A DNA stretch of 60,047 nt. Source: JBMFVE01 sp049966155. GTDB taxonomy: Bacteria; Bacteroidota; Ignavibacteria; Kryptoniales; JAKASW01. The stretch is from positions 1-60,047 of the forward strand of contig JBMFVE010000012.1 in assembly GCA_049966155.1 (NCBI GenBank). The letters run 5' to 3'. Below, one piece after another: positions 7,654-16,198 of this stretch (the first letter of the stretch is position 1; each line of letters begins with the position of its first letter). The notes under the pieces were generated by a model. The model saw only the letters and a list, made by a program, of their open reading frames with translations. It searched no databases and was not told the origin of the DNA. A program made the translations under genes and the position numbers.

Positions 7654-9492
7654 ATGAGATGCAAAAGTACTATCTTTTTTTGTTTTCTGCTTTTTCAACT
7701 GCCAGGCATCAAAGCGGGTGTCTGCCAGTTGATGACGGAAAAACACCCACTCATGATCTCATCCGCGGGAATTGTCGTCGATTTCGCAAATAGGTCTGAC
7801 GCAACTCATCCAATTCCAGCTCACTTCATGGGATCTGGTTTTGGCTTTTTCGGAAGTTACCAGGATTACGCATGGAATCTGCTTAAGCAAGCAGGAATAA
7901 TAAATGTCAGATTCGACGCAAACATTCCTCAAGTTTTTCAAACCACGACGCCAAACTGGTCGAAAATCGACTCAACAATAAGTTACGTTGCAAGGATGAA
8001 CCTTCACCCAATCATGATCATGGACTACACGCCGCCCTGGCTCCAGCCTCAGACAAGCCCTTGTGATTCGGTGATACCAGCGCATGACGTTCCAACCAGC
8101 ATCTCCAAGTGGGCGGACATAGCCGCCCAGTATGTTCACCATATGGATTCTCTTTTTCCCGGAATTGTGAAGAACTATGAGATATGGAACGAGCCGGACG
8201 GACCCACGTTTCTCTGTGCGCCTAATGACAGCGTCAGGTTCGTTGAGTACGATTCCATTTTTGCAGAAGCAGCACCCAGAATGCTTGCGCAGGCCAATGC
8301 CGATGGAGACACGATAAGAATTGGCGGACCAACTCTGGCAAATCCGGTCGGACACATGAACAACTGGCTTACAAGACTTTTAAACGATTCCGAGACCGCC
8401 CCCTATGTCGATTTCGTCAGCTACCATCATTACCTGACAGGCTGCAATTGGCCTCCCAATTGGTCCGGGATGGTAAGCCTTACGCAAAATAGGTGGTCAG
8501 GGGTGGAAGCGGTCTTCAACAGGTTGGCGATGATCGTCAGGAGCGGGAAACAGCCAGGTGCTGCCAACACTCCTATATATATTGATGAATACAATTCAAG
8601 CGCATGCAACAAGGGGCAGATAGACCCGTATAGAAACACGGCAAACTACTCACCTGTATGGAACGGCTTGTTTGTAATTGATGCGCTCAGTGCTGCTTAC
8701 GACTCGTCGCACACGATTCCTTCCAAGCTTCTCTATTTCACGGCAAGTTTTCCGGGGAACGGGTTCTGCCTTCTTGGCGCAATTGACCCGGAGATGAATT
8801 GCGCCAACAGTACTTCATCTCTGCCACAGCCATATCCGCAGTATTTCTTTTATGATCTTCTTGCGAACGCAAACTACCTCGACATCACTCATGATGGTTA
8901 CCTCGCTCATTTTGTATCGACTTCCACCGACAGTTTATTTGCGGCGGCGTTCTACACTCCAAACTCAGAAAGTGTCTTGATAGTCAATCCAACCCTGACC
9001 GATTACTCGCAGACGACGGTGAGTGTCAACAATCCCGGTTTCAGTCCTACGATTGACAGTCTCTATTTATTGAACGGAGCTAACCAGCAGATCACTGCAA
9101 GCGCGCTCAACAAGGTATCGGCTCCAAACGGTTATGAATCGGTTGTGGACGTACCCCCGCTCTCGGTTGTTGCTCTAAAATACGGCATGACTTCTACAGG
9201 CATTAATGGAGGCGGACAGGCGTTGCCTGAGCATTTCAATCTCAGACAGAATTATCCCAACCCGTTCAATCCATCGACAATCATAAGCTATCGGATTCCA
9301 GTGGTCAGCTACGTTTCAATAAGAGTTTACGATATGCTCGGAAGAGAAGTGAAAACCCTGGTAAGTGAGCGACAAAATCCGGGAAACTACTTAGTGACAT
9401 TTGATGCGCAGACCCTCCCAAGTGGAGTTTATTTTTGCCGAATGAATGCCGGTGCGTTCAGGAAGGTAATCAAGATAGTGCTGATTAAGTGA
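7654..9492 (+). CDS. Secreted GH-A clan glycoside hydrolase (GH39-like) with type IX sorting domain
   Basis: A 612-residue exported glycosidase. A signal peptide (CKSTIFFCFLLFQLPGIKAG) is followed by a TIM-barrel catalytic domain. The predicted acid/base is Glu180 in YEIWNEPDGP and the predicted nucleophile is Glu312 in IYIDEYNSS, the pattern of GH39 and related retaining clan GH-A enzymes. A small beta domain follows. Residues from about 525 on form the C-terminal sorting domain (NYPNPFNPSTIISY...GREVKTL...SGVYFCRM...IKIVLIK), which directs export by type IX secretion. The substrate is probably a beta-linked plant or microbial glycan, but this is not determined. The next gene starts 33 bases downstream. 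The clan is well supported; the exact GH family is less so. Confidence 0.8.
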   Translation: MRCKSTIFFCFLLFQLPGIKAGVCQLMTEKHPLMISSAGIVVDFANRSDATHPIPAHFMGSGFGFFGSYQDYAWNLLKQAGIINVRFDANIPQVFQTTTPNWSKIDSTISYVARMNLHPIMIMDYTPPWLQPQTSPCDSVIPAHDVPTSISKWADIAAQYVHHMDSLFPGIVKNYEIWNEPDGPTFLCAPNDSVRFVEYDSIFAEAAPRMLAQANADGDTIRIGGPTLANPVGHMNNWLTRLLNDSETAPYVDFVSYHHYLTGCNWPPNWSGMVSLTQNRWSGVEAVFNRLAMIVRSGKQPGAANTPIYIDEYNSSACNKGQIDPYRNTANYSPVWNGLFVIDALSAAYDSSHTIPSKLLYFTASFPGNGFCLLGAIDPEMNCANSTSSLPQPYPQYFFYDLLANANYLDITHDGYLAHFVSTSTDSLFAAAFYTPNSESVLIVNPTLTDYSQTTVSVNNPGFSPTIDSLYLLNGANQQITASALNKVSAPNGYESVVDVPPLSVVALKYGMTSTGINGGGQALPEHFNLRQNYPNPFNPSTIISYRIPVVSYVSIRVYDMLGREVKTLVSERQNPGNYLVTFDAQTLPSGVYFCRMNAGAFRKVIKIVLIK

Positions 9493-9524
9493 GAAGGGTT
9501 GATGGAAAAACGAGACCTTGAAGC

Positions 9525-10553
9525 ATGGCACCATTCGAATTGAACGGCACATGGAGTTATCGGACAAGGAGCTTGCTTGTTTTATCATGGTCGACAATAT
9601 ATGTATCAGCACGTCGACTCTTGCGAGGGCCGCTGCTCCCCAATTGGAATTGGGGTTTTGAAGTGGCGACTCATTTCTTGAAAACACAAACACGAATCGC
9701 TTTCCAGATGCCCGATGTAAGTGACGGGCGGGAATATGAAGATGCCCTTGTATTTAACTCCCCTGCCCTTGGCCAGGTTAAAGTTCAGCCTGTAAAGGAC
9801 GGAGTTTATGGACATTGGTACATTCCAAAATGTGAAACAAGAGATATTACAGTTTTGTATCTGCACGGTGGCGGATATGCGTTCTATTCAAAAGCGCATC
9901 AGAACCTAATCGCACTTATCGCTCTGGCGGCAAAATCCCAAACCTTTGCGTTGGATTATCGTCTGATTCCTGAGCATCCATTCCCCGCCCAACTGGAGGA
10001 TGCCGTCGCCGCATATCAGTGGTTACTGAAGAACGGCGTACAGGCACAAGAAATAGTAATTGCTGGTGATTCTGCCGGCGGAAACTTAGCACTTTCTTTA
10101 CTCATCTCGCTGCGAGATACCCGCATACCACTCCCGGGTCTGGTGATTTGTATTTCGCCCTGGACAGATCTTGGAAACTCAGGTGCCAGCATGATAGAGA
10201 ACGAACTATATGATTGGGTGAAGAAACAGATGGCTGAAAAATGGGCTCAGTGGTTTTGCAAAAATGCAAACCCGCGGGATCCGCTCGTTTCTCCAGTACA
10301 TGCAGACTTAGGCGGTCTGCCGCCAATTTATATCCAAGCAGGGAGCGCTGAGATTCTACATGATATGATCCTCGCCTTTGCAGACCATGGTCGGAAGCAA
10401 GGAGCGAATATCATTCTGGATGTTTGGAAAAACATGAACCACGATTTTCAGGCGTTTGGCGATCGTACACCAGAGAGCAAAGAGGCGCTGGAGCGCATCG
10501 ACCAAGTCATCAGGCAACACATGCATTCACATCCTCACAACCAAAGGGCATGA
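9525..10553 (+). CDS. Alpha/beta hydrolase of the HSL (hormone-sensitive lipase) esterase family
   Basis: A 342-residue carboxylesterase-like enzyme. The oxyanion motif HGGGY is at 114-118. Nucleophile Ser183 lies in GDSAGG. The acidic position in GSAEILHD is Glu276 (Asp in many relatives). The catalytic His is His306 in MNHDFQAFG. LDYRLIPEHPFPAQLEDA is the conserved family block after the first strand. No signal peptide is clear, though residues 15-30 are hydrophobic. The substrate is unknown; short acyl esters are typical for the family. Its stop codon falls exactly where a truncated serine-hydrolase fragment begins, so a deletion joined the two. The C-terminus still looks complete. Confidence 0.88.
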   Translation: MAPFELNGTWSYRTRSLLVLSWSTIYVSARRLLRGPLLPNWNWGFEVATHFLKTQTRIAFQMPDVSDGREYEDALVFNSPALGQVKVQPVKDGVYGHWYIPKCETRDITVLYLHGGGYAFYSKAHQNLIALIALAAKSQTFALDYRLIPEHPFPAQLEDAVAAYQWLLKNGVQAQEIVIAGDSAGGNLALSLLISLRDTRIPLPGLVICISPWTDLGNSGASMIENELYDWVKKQMAEKWAQWFCKNANPRDPLVSPVHADLGGLPPIYIQAGSAEILHDMILAFADHGRKQGANIILDVWKNMNHDFQAFGDRTPESKEALERIDQVIRQHMHSHPHNQRA

Positions 10554-10914
10554 ATTGCAGATGGCAGTGCTCGGTCTGCTTTATCTAAATGGCGGCAAAC
10601 TCAACGGGCGGCAAATAGTACCCGAAAATTGGGTTTCAAATTCAATTGTAAATCATAGCACTGATTCAACAGGAACCTGGGGTGATCTGCAGAATGAAGG
10701 TTATGGATACTTGTGGTGGTTAGGTAAGATAGAAAATTACACTGTATTTATGGCACTCGGCTGGGGCGGACAGTATGTTCTTTGCATCCCTTATTTAAAT
10801 ATGATTGTTGTCACGACAGCTAATCCAGATGTCAGCTGGAGCGAGGGAGATGCACATATGTCGTCAGTTTTGACTCTCATTGTCGACTATATTTTACCTG
10901 CAGTCAAAGTTTAA
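10546..10914 (+). pseudogene. 3' fragment of a class C beta-lactamase-family serine hydrolase
   Basis: The reading frame gives GLLYLNGGKLNGRQIVPENW, then YGYLWWLGKIENY, ALGWGGQYVLCIPYLNMIVV and TTANPD. These are the conserved C-terminal blocks of the PF00144 (beta-lactamase/transpeptidase-like) family. The N-terminal two thirds, with the SxxK nucleophile motif and the YxN motif, are absent. The fragment begins within a few bases of the preceding esterase stop. No ribosome binding site or plausible start precedes it, so it is a remnant rather than a gene. It shows that sequence was lost in this accessory zone. Confidence 0.8.
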
Positions 10915-10945
10915 CCGGTATTTGTCGTTAACAAAGGAGGATGCC

Positions 10946-11482
10946 GTGTCCGCAATATTCTTGCTGTTGTTAGTTCTACCTTTAGATTCATCGATGAATC
11001 ACACTGCGCAGAACTCCCGTCAAGCACAGGAAGGATCAGTCCAGGCGCTCAATGCAATCGTTGGAACATGGAAGCTTGAGGGCATTCGCTACAAAACAGA
11101 GTTCACGGACAGCGGCAAAGCCGAAGCGGTCTCCGCCTGTCAGTGGGCTCCCAATCACAACTATGTTATCTGCGATCAGATCGTCACGACGCCGAAAGGC
11201 AAGGAAAACAGTCTTGCCATCTTTGCTTACGATTCGGAACATCACAAGTACAGATACTTTGAGATAAATGCACGCAGCGGTCAACCATATTATAGCAACC
11301 TGCAGATTCACGGAAGCACCTGGACATTCAGCAGCGTCTATCATGGCAAGATCATGGTCTACATGCGAACGACAGATCGCTTCGTCACATCATCACTAAT
11401 TGAATATCGCGTGGAATTCTCCTTTGACCAGAAGCATTGGACCAAAATGGCTGATGGAAGAGAAACAAGAATAAGGAGATGA
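10946..11482 (+). CDS. Secreted protein with a DUF1579-like fold
   Basis: A 178-residue protein beginning at a GTG that is preceded by a strong AGGAGG (10935-10940). A longer frame upstream overlaps the beta-lactamase fragment and is not needed. The N-terminus (VSAIFLLLLVLPLDSS) is a signal peptide or short anchor. The body has IVGTWKLEGIRYKTEF, NYVICDQIVTTPKG, IFAYDSEHHKYRYFEIN and SGQPYY, resembling the lipocalin-like DUF1579 family, in which a beta-barrel may bind a small ligand. I cannot assign a function. It lies between the esterase remnant and a cupin gene on the same strand. Confidence 0.6.
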   Translation: MSAIFLLLLVLPLDSSMNHTAQNSRQAQEGSVQALNAIVGTWKLEGIRYKTEFTDSGKAEAVSACQWAPNHNYVICDQIVTTPKGKENSLAIFAYDSEHHKYRYFEINARSGQPYYSNLQIHGSTWTFSSVYHGKIMVYMRTTDRFVTSSLIEYRVEFSFDQKHWTKMADGRETRIRR

Positions 11483-11533
11483 GGATGAATCCAAGGAGTC
11501 GTCCTGATCGAAGAAAAATAAGGAGATACAGGC

Positions 11534-11902
11534 ATGGCTCAAGAGAAGGTTTCATACTTTATTGACCCGGCAAGGGCGCTGAAGTTAACCCAGATGCCTG
11601 GTCTTGAGACCACTATACTTACCGGACTTAATGGCGAGAAGATGATGATGGTACTTAATGCCACCTTGCCAGGTCACACCGTGCCTTTGCATTCACATCC
11701 TCACGAGCAAATCGGCATGGTCTACGCTGGAAGTGCGCGGCTGCAAATCGGTGAAGAAGAACATATTGTGAACAAGGGCGATTTCTATTGTATCCCCGCG
11801 AACATTCCCCATGGCGATACGTGCATAAGCAACGAGCCGTTTGTGATGCTGGATATCTTTTATCCGGTGCGGGAAGACTTCATAGACAAGCTTGGGAGCT
11901 GA
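11534..11902 (+). CDS. Cupin-domain protein
   Basis: A 122-residue single cupin barrel. Motif 1 is PLHSHPHEQIGMVYAG, with metal-ligand candidates His53, His55 and Glu58 or Gln59. Motif 2 is GDFYCIPANIPHGD, with His93. A GGAG lies just before the ATG. Small cupins of this kind bind a divalent metal and act as isomerases, dioxygenases or sensors; the substrate cannot be read from sequence. It follows the DUF1579-like gene by 51 bases and is probably co-transcribed with it. Confidence 0.85.
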   Translation: MAQEKVSYFIDPARALKLTQMPGLETTILTGLNGEKMMMVLNATLPGHTVPLHSHPHEQIGMVYAGSARLQIGEEEHIVNKGDFYCIPANIPHGDTCISNEPFVMLDIFYPVREDFIDKLGS

Positions 11903-11944
11903 TGTCATTGCTCCTGGCATGAAAAATCAATCTTGGAGAAGACT

Positions 11945-13407
11945 ATGAAATTGCCAAAGAACTTTTATAGACCTTCAGGAATTTTGCTTCTCTTGTTCTC
12001 CTATCTGCTTCTGACTCCCTGTATGGCAAGATCGAAAGTTCTCTATTGCACACAGTTAATTTTGGGATTGATGTAAACATCTATGACCCAAACATCGGTT
12101 TCTCAAATGTCGACAGTGTCTTCAAGATGATAGCGGCTACCGGAGCGAAATTTGTCAGAGCTGGGGTTGGGTGGGGTGCCGTTGAACCTCAGTCCGGCAC
12201 ATTCACATGGGAACCGATCGACAGCCTGATTTCTATGGCCAGGTCGGATGGACTGCAGCTACTTCTGGAAGTTGGAAACACACCGAGTTGGGATCTGCCA
12301 CCAGGAGCCAACACACAAAACGGGCAAATTTCTTTTCCTCCAGTCGATTGTGACACAGCAAAAGGTGGAGGATGTCCGTCTTTTGCAAATTATATAACCA
12401 ACCTCGTAAGTCACGTTGCTCCGTTGGGAGTCCAATACATAATTTTAAGAAATGAGCCACAAAACTTTCCCAAGAATTGGAAAGGCGGAACAGCGCAGCA
12501 GTTCGTCAATTTTCAACATGCCGGTTACATGGCTGCACACGCGGTCGACCCAAACATAAAAGTGCTGAATGGCGGCACGGAAATTCTTCCAGACTCCCTG
12601 GAGGTGATAAAAGTAAAGTATGCCAATGATACAACATTGGCTCTGCATCAGAAAGCATTTGTGGATTCGCTTTACTCTGATTCAGTGTACTGCCGAAGTT
12701 TTGACGTGGTCGATGTTCACATCGGTTATCATGGTCCGCATTGGTCTCCTCAAATTGTAGACGCGACCGAGAAGATGGTAGAAGAGCATAACGGCGGAAA
12801 GTTTGTGCCAGTATGGGTGACTGAATGCGGATACTCTTCATATCCACAGGTTCAAGTCTTGCCTGAGATCGAAGACGAAATGGGCGGTACCAGTTACACA
12901 AATGGTGACACATCGCAGGCGCGATTTCTAATTGATGTTTATAAGGCTATCGACGCCGACTTAAATGTCATGGGATTGAACTGGACATTTATAATCGATC
13001 CTCCGTTCTCAGGTAAATACACTCAAGATGGCGCCGGAATAGGACTCTGCGATGAATACTACAAGCCGAAAATTTCATATTACACACTGCAGAATTTCTT
13101 ATCCACAATGACGCAAGTAAGAAGATTGGAAACCAACATCCCCGGCAGCTTTGTGCTTTACCAGAACTATCCGAACCCGTTCAACCCAACTACAGTGATC
13201 AACTATCAATTACCAGTGACCGGTCGCGTGGGTTTGAACATTTACGATGTGCTCGGGAGAGAAGTGGCAACGTTGGTAGACGCGAAGATGAAAGCTGGAA
13301 CATATAACGTGGAATGGAATGCGAGCAGATATCCGAGTGGGGTGTATTTCTACCAACTTACTGCGGGCGAGTTTAGAGAGGTAAGAAAATTAATTCTTAT
13401 CAAATAA
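11945..13407 (+). pseudogene. Secreted GH-A clan glycosidase with type IX sorting domain, frameshifted in the signal region
   Basis: The catalytic part (TTG at 12046 onward, 453 codons) is a TIM-barrel clan GH-A enzyme. Its acid/base candidate is Glu137 (LRNEPQ) and its nucleophile candidate is Glu260 (WVTECGYSS). It ends in a full type IX sorting domain (NYPNPFNPTTVINY...SGVYFYQL...KLILIK). The proper start is the ATG at 11945, which has a GGAG 8 bases upstream and encodes a textbook signal peptide (SGILLLLFSYLLLTP). That frame runs out at a TAA at 12074-12076. The two frames overlap from 11971 to 12073, and a single missing base (or two extra) would join them. This is either an inactivating mutation or a sequence error; without it the gene would be intact. 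Its twin at 7654 has the same architecture. Confidence 0.75.
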
Positions 13408-13436
13408 GGAGAAAGTTGTGCATGTCCATCGGGAGG

Positions 13437-13532
13437 CCACGACAGATGAAAATGCGGCGTGAGGCAGGTGACCAACACTTCTATATCATATTGTCAGTGT
13501 ATTGCGATATTGACACAAGTGACAGTCCTCTC
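13437..13532 (+). repeat. Long direct repeat, copy B
   Basis: This is the partner of 7515-7610, about 5.9 kb away in the same orientation. The first 20 bases are identical and the block TGTCAGTGTAT...ATATTGACA is nearly so. The ATATTG-N11-CGATAT arms here carry one mismatch. It lies between the end of the second glycosidase and the methyltransferase remnant. The 31 bases upstream also align weakly with the TetR gene end, so this copy may be a leftover of a TetR gene tail. Confidence 0.8.
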
Positions 13533-13574
13533 TACACGGATGACAAACGTTGAAAAGTAAAAGGGACAAGTAAT

Positions 13575-14031
13575 GTGTCAAATGCAGTTACAAAGAACAA
13601 CGGGCAACAAGCAGATACCCTTGTTGAAAACATCTCTGACACAGCTTTCTGGGTAGCCTTTTATCGTGCAATGGAGACCGAGCGATCAGACGCTCATTTT
13701 CGAGACCCCTATGCTCGTCTTTTGGCTGGTAATCGAGGTGAAAGGATTGCCAGGTCGATACCGTGGGGCAAAGCTAGTGGCAAGAGTCTACAAAGCTTGG
13801 GAAAGGAAACTCACTGCCGGTAATGCGAAGATGCAATTTGCGCCGGAAGAAGGGCCGGAATTTTTCCGACAGTATGGTTGGACGGCGACGGAGATTCGTT
13901 TTGCAATGGACGAGTCTCAGCGCCTAAAACGGGAAATGTCTCTTGCATGGTTATGGTGTCTTTTTACGTCGAAAGAAAGTATGGAAATATATCGAAAGAT
14001 GACAAGTTTTGTCTTGTTTGAACTTCTATGA
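13575..14031 (+). pseudogene. Leucine-carboxyl-methyltransferase-family (PF04072) remnant with internal deletion
   Basis: The first 80 codons (GTG at 13575) read ENISDTAFWVAFYRAMETERSDAHFRDPYARLLAG, the conserved N-terminus of class I SAM-dependent methyltransferases of the PF04072/TIGR00027 type. This frame stops near 13823. In another frame, about 13830-14031 encodes EGPEFFRQYGWTATEIRFAMDESQRLKREM, the family's usual C-terminal segment. The roughly 120 residues between, including the SAM-binding glycine motif, are missing. The gene therefore suffered an internal deletion with a frame change and cannot be functional. Confidence 0.78.
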
Positions 14032-14170
14032 AGATATGAAGAGCCAAGAATCCGGTGTGACGATATAAATACATTCATCAAGTATTGACCAATAGCAGGA
14101 TTGAGGCTATCTTGTTGAAGGTTATGATGAGGATCTGGCAACAACAAAACGAAAGTCGACAAATTACCCA

Positions 14171-15241
14171 TTGAAGATAAAACCTAATACCTCCCTTGCT
14201 GCCTTAACTCTTCCTGGTGCAGTGTTCTTCCTGTTTGTGCTTTTTAAACCTGCGGTAGGTAAAACACCTCACAGTTTCACACCAATTGCCTTTAATACTT
14301 TTCTAACCTCAACACAGGATACAAATCTTTACCACATTAACCTGCCATACTTTGGTTTTGTTGACGGAAAGCATGGAATCGAGAAGCTCCCGGCCTGGAC
14401 TTTAATTAAAGAACCCAGTCAAGATAAAGAATTAACCCTATCACAAATTAAAGATGATCCAGGTATTCCAGATATCTTCATTGTACATCCGATCAAACTG
14501 GCTGCAGTTGGAAGTGCAGGGATTGCCGGCCTCATAATCCTTGAACGCTACCAGGAAAATGCATGGTGGCGAACGCCGAGAACACGCTTCAGGTTTGTCA
14601 ACGATGGAAATTTTGTGGGCAATTTTGACAAACTTGGACACACATTTGGATCATATGTTCAGAGTTCAGCAGTTCAAACAGCAATGGAATGGTGTGGATA
14701 CAAACCGCTGACCGCTGCTTACATAGGATTTATAGTATCACTTGCGCAGCAAACATATATTGAAGTTAACGACGGTATAACAGATGTGTGGGGATTCAGT
14801 CCGGGTGACATGTTCTCAAACATAATTGGGTCTATCTATCCGCTCGCACAGACGACATTTCCAGAACTACGACATTTTACACCTAAAATAAGTTATCTCC
14901 CCTCAAATCAATACAAATCAGGAATGTGGAAAAACTATGTCGATGATTATGAGGGAATGGCCTTCTGGATGAGTGTGGACATCCATCATTATCTGCCGGA
15001 ATCACTTAAAAGTTACTGGCCAAAAGTCCTGAATCTAGCAATAGGAACAGGTGTTCGCAATTTCAGGCCTGAAATCAGCGTTCAACATACGGTCTATATA
15101 GCACTTGACATCAATGTAAAACAAATTCCAGGTGACAACTGGATTATAAATGGTTTAAAGAATGTTTTAAATTACGTCCATTTACCAATGCCCGCCCTTT
15201 TAATATCACCAAAATTTGCCGGGTTTGCTCTCTATTTTTAA
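14171..15241 (+). CDS. Membrane-associated DUF2279 protein
   Basis: A 356-residue protein starting at TTG with an N-terminal hydrophobic segment (LAALTLPGAVFFLFVLF) that acts as signal or anchor. The central part has FDKLGHTFGSYVQSSAVQ, then YIEVNDGITDVWGFSPGDMFSNIIGS. This is the DUF2279 signature of conserved polar residues (DK.GH, E..DG, S..D...N..G), a poorly characterised envelope family. The C-terminal third (YHLPESLKSYWP-like, then LNLAIGTGVRNF) is Bacteroidetes-type extra sequence. It lies 9 bases before the next gene, with which it likely forms a pair. Confidence 0.7.
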   Translation: MKIKPNTSLAALTLPGAVFFLFVLFKPAVGKTPHSFTPIAFNTFLTSTQDTNLYHINLPYFGFVDGKHGIEKLPAWTLIKEPSQDKELTLSQIKDDPGIPDIFIVHPIKLAAVGSAGIAGLIILERYQENAWWRTPRTRFRFVNDGNFVGNFDKLGHTFGSYVQSSAVQTAMEWCGYKPLTAAYIGFIVSLAQQTYIEVNDGITDVWGFSPGDMFSNIIGSIYPLAQTTFPELRHFTPKISYLPSNQYKSGMWKNYVDDYEGMAFWMSVDIHHYLPESLKSYWPKVLNLAIGTGVRNFRPEISVQHTVYIALDINVKQIPGDNWIINGLKNVLNYVHLPMPALLISPKFAGFALYF

Positions 15242-15250
15242 GTAAATGAC

Positions 15251-15943
15251 ATGATTAATAACTATAAACCAGGAACTGAATTAAATCGGCATTTCAATCC
15301 AGCATATATGATTTTATTTATTGCTTTATTCAATCACTATTCATTTGCCCAGAACACAAATTATCCACTCCCCAATCACTCAAGTTCTAACCTGACCACT
15401 GTTGAGCAAGTCCCCGGTTTAAAATCTTCATATTACCACGAAGGACTCGGCCTTGTCATCTCCTTTATGCCGTATTATTCCGCGCTATCGGATGAGGCTA
15501 TGAGAAACTATGTATTGACCGTTGGACTATCATACACATTTAATTCAAGTCTTGGTGCTGAAGCTCGCTTTTACACAGGTGAAGAAGAGCTTACCAGAAG
15601 GGATTACCTCCCCGTGACAGGGAAGCTTCTAATTGGTGCCGGAGATATAATGATCCAGTCATACTTAGCTGATTTTCGTCACGTCAGATTGTATGCCGGT
15701 TGCGGCGCAGGACTTCAGACTATTTTAACTGAACAACAGAAAGGGTATAATGGTTATGGAGTCATGGCATATGCAGGAGGAGAAACTTTAGCCTCCAGAG
15801 ACATTTCTACATCAATTGCTCTGTGCTACAGAAGATGTTACTACACAAGTCTTGTAAATGGCGGAAACTGGAGCAGACTTAATTCTAACTTTACGGACGA
15901 TTGGATCGGGTTGAACGTTGCAGTCAATCTTTACTTTAAGTAG
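15251..15943 (+). CDS. Predicted outer-membrane beta-barrel protein, unknown function
   Basis: A 230-residue protein with a signal-like segment (AYMILFIALFNHYSFAQ). The mature part alternates hydrophobic and polar residues and ends NVAVNLYFK, fitting a small 8-stranded outer-membrane barrel. There is no motif I can name. Its start is 9 bases after the DUF2279 gene, so they are probably translated from one message. Function is not known; a shared envelope role with its neighbour is inference. Confidence 0.6.
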   Translation: MINNYKPGTELNRHFNPAYMILFIALFNHYSFAQNTNYPLPNHSSSNLTTVEQVPGLKSSYYHEGLGLVISFMPYYSALSDEAMRNYVLTVGLSYTFNSSLGAEARFYTGEEELTRRDYLPVTGKLLIGAGDIMIQSYLADFRHVRLYAGCGAGLQTILTEQQKGYNGYGVMAYAGGETLASRDISTSIALCYRRCYYTSLVNGGNWSRLNSNFTDDWIGLNVAVNLYFK

Positions 15944-16019
15944 CCGACAGACACTCCACCGGCGCTTTTGCATTCTTATTCCTCTAAACCTCATCACTGT
16001 CTTGCTTTCAAAGGATGCC

Positions 16020-16125
16020 ATGTTTCACATTCAGGGCAGCAATATGCCATTCTCTTACTTTCAGGAGCCGTTATGTTCCACATTAAGGGAAGTAATATGC
16101 CACCATATAACTTTCAGGGAAGAGA
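16020..16125 (+). repeat. Two degenerate tandem 53-bp units
   Basis: ATGTTTCACATTCAGGGCAG (16020) and ATGTTCCACATTAAGGGAAG (16073) begin two adjacent 53-base units that share the word AATATGCCA and end in CTTTCAGG. A weaker third tail (GCTTTCAAAGG) lies just upstream. Several differences in the first half fall at third codon positions of the shared reading MFHI(Q/K)GSNMP. However, 53 is not a multiple of three and no open gene spans both. These may be remnants of a coding sequence or a small non-coding repeat. Confidence 0.6.
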
Positions 16126-16198
16126 ACACACTGAATTGGACCAAAGGATAATTACCATGAGTCTGCTCGAAGACATTTCGGGAACGCATTGTGAAATT

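Noticed and set aside
10456..10545. Upstream extension of the beta-lactamase-family fragment
   Set aside because: It overlaps the esterase C-terminus in another frame and shows no homology before about 10546.
12046..12046. TTG at 12046 as the natural start of the second glycosidase
   Set aside because: No ribosome binding site and no signal peptide, whereas a good start and signal peptide sit at 11945 in another frame.
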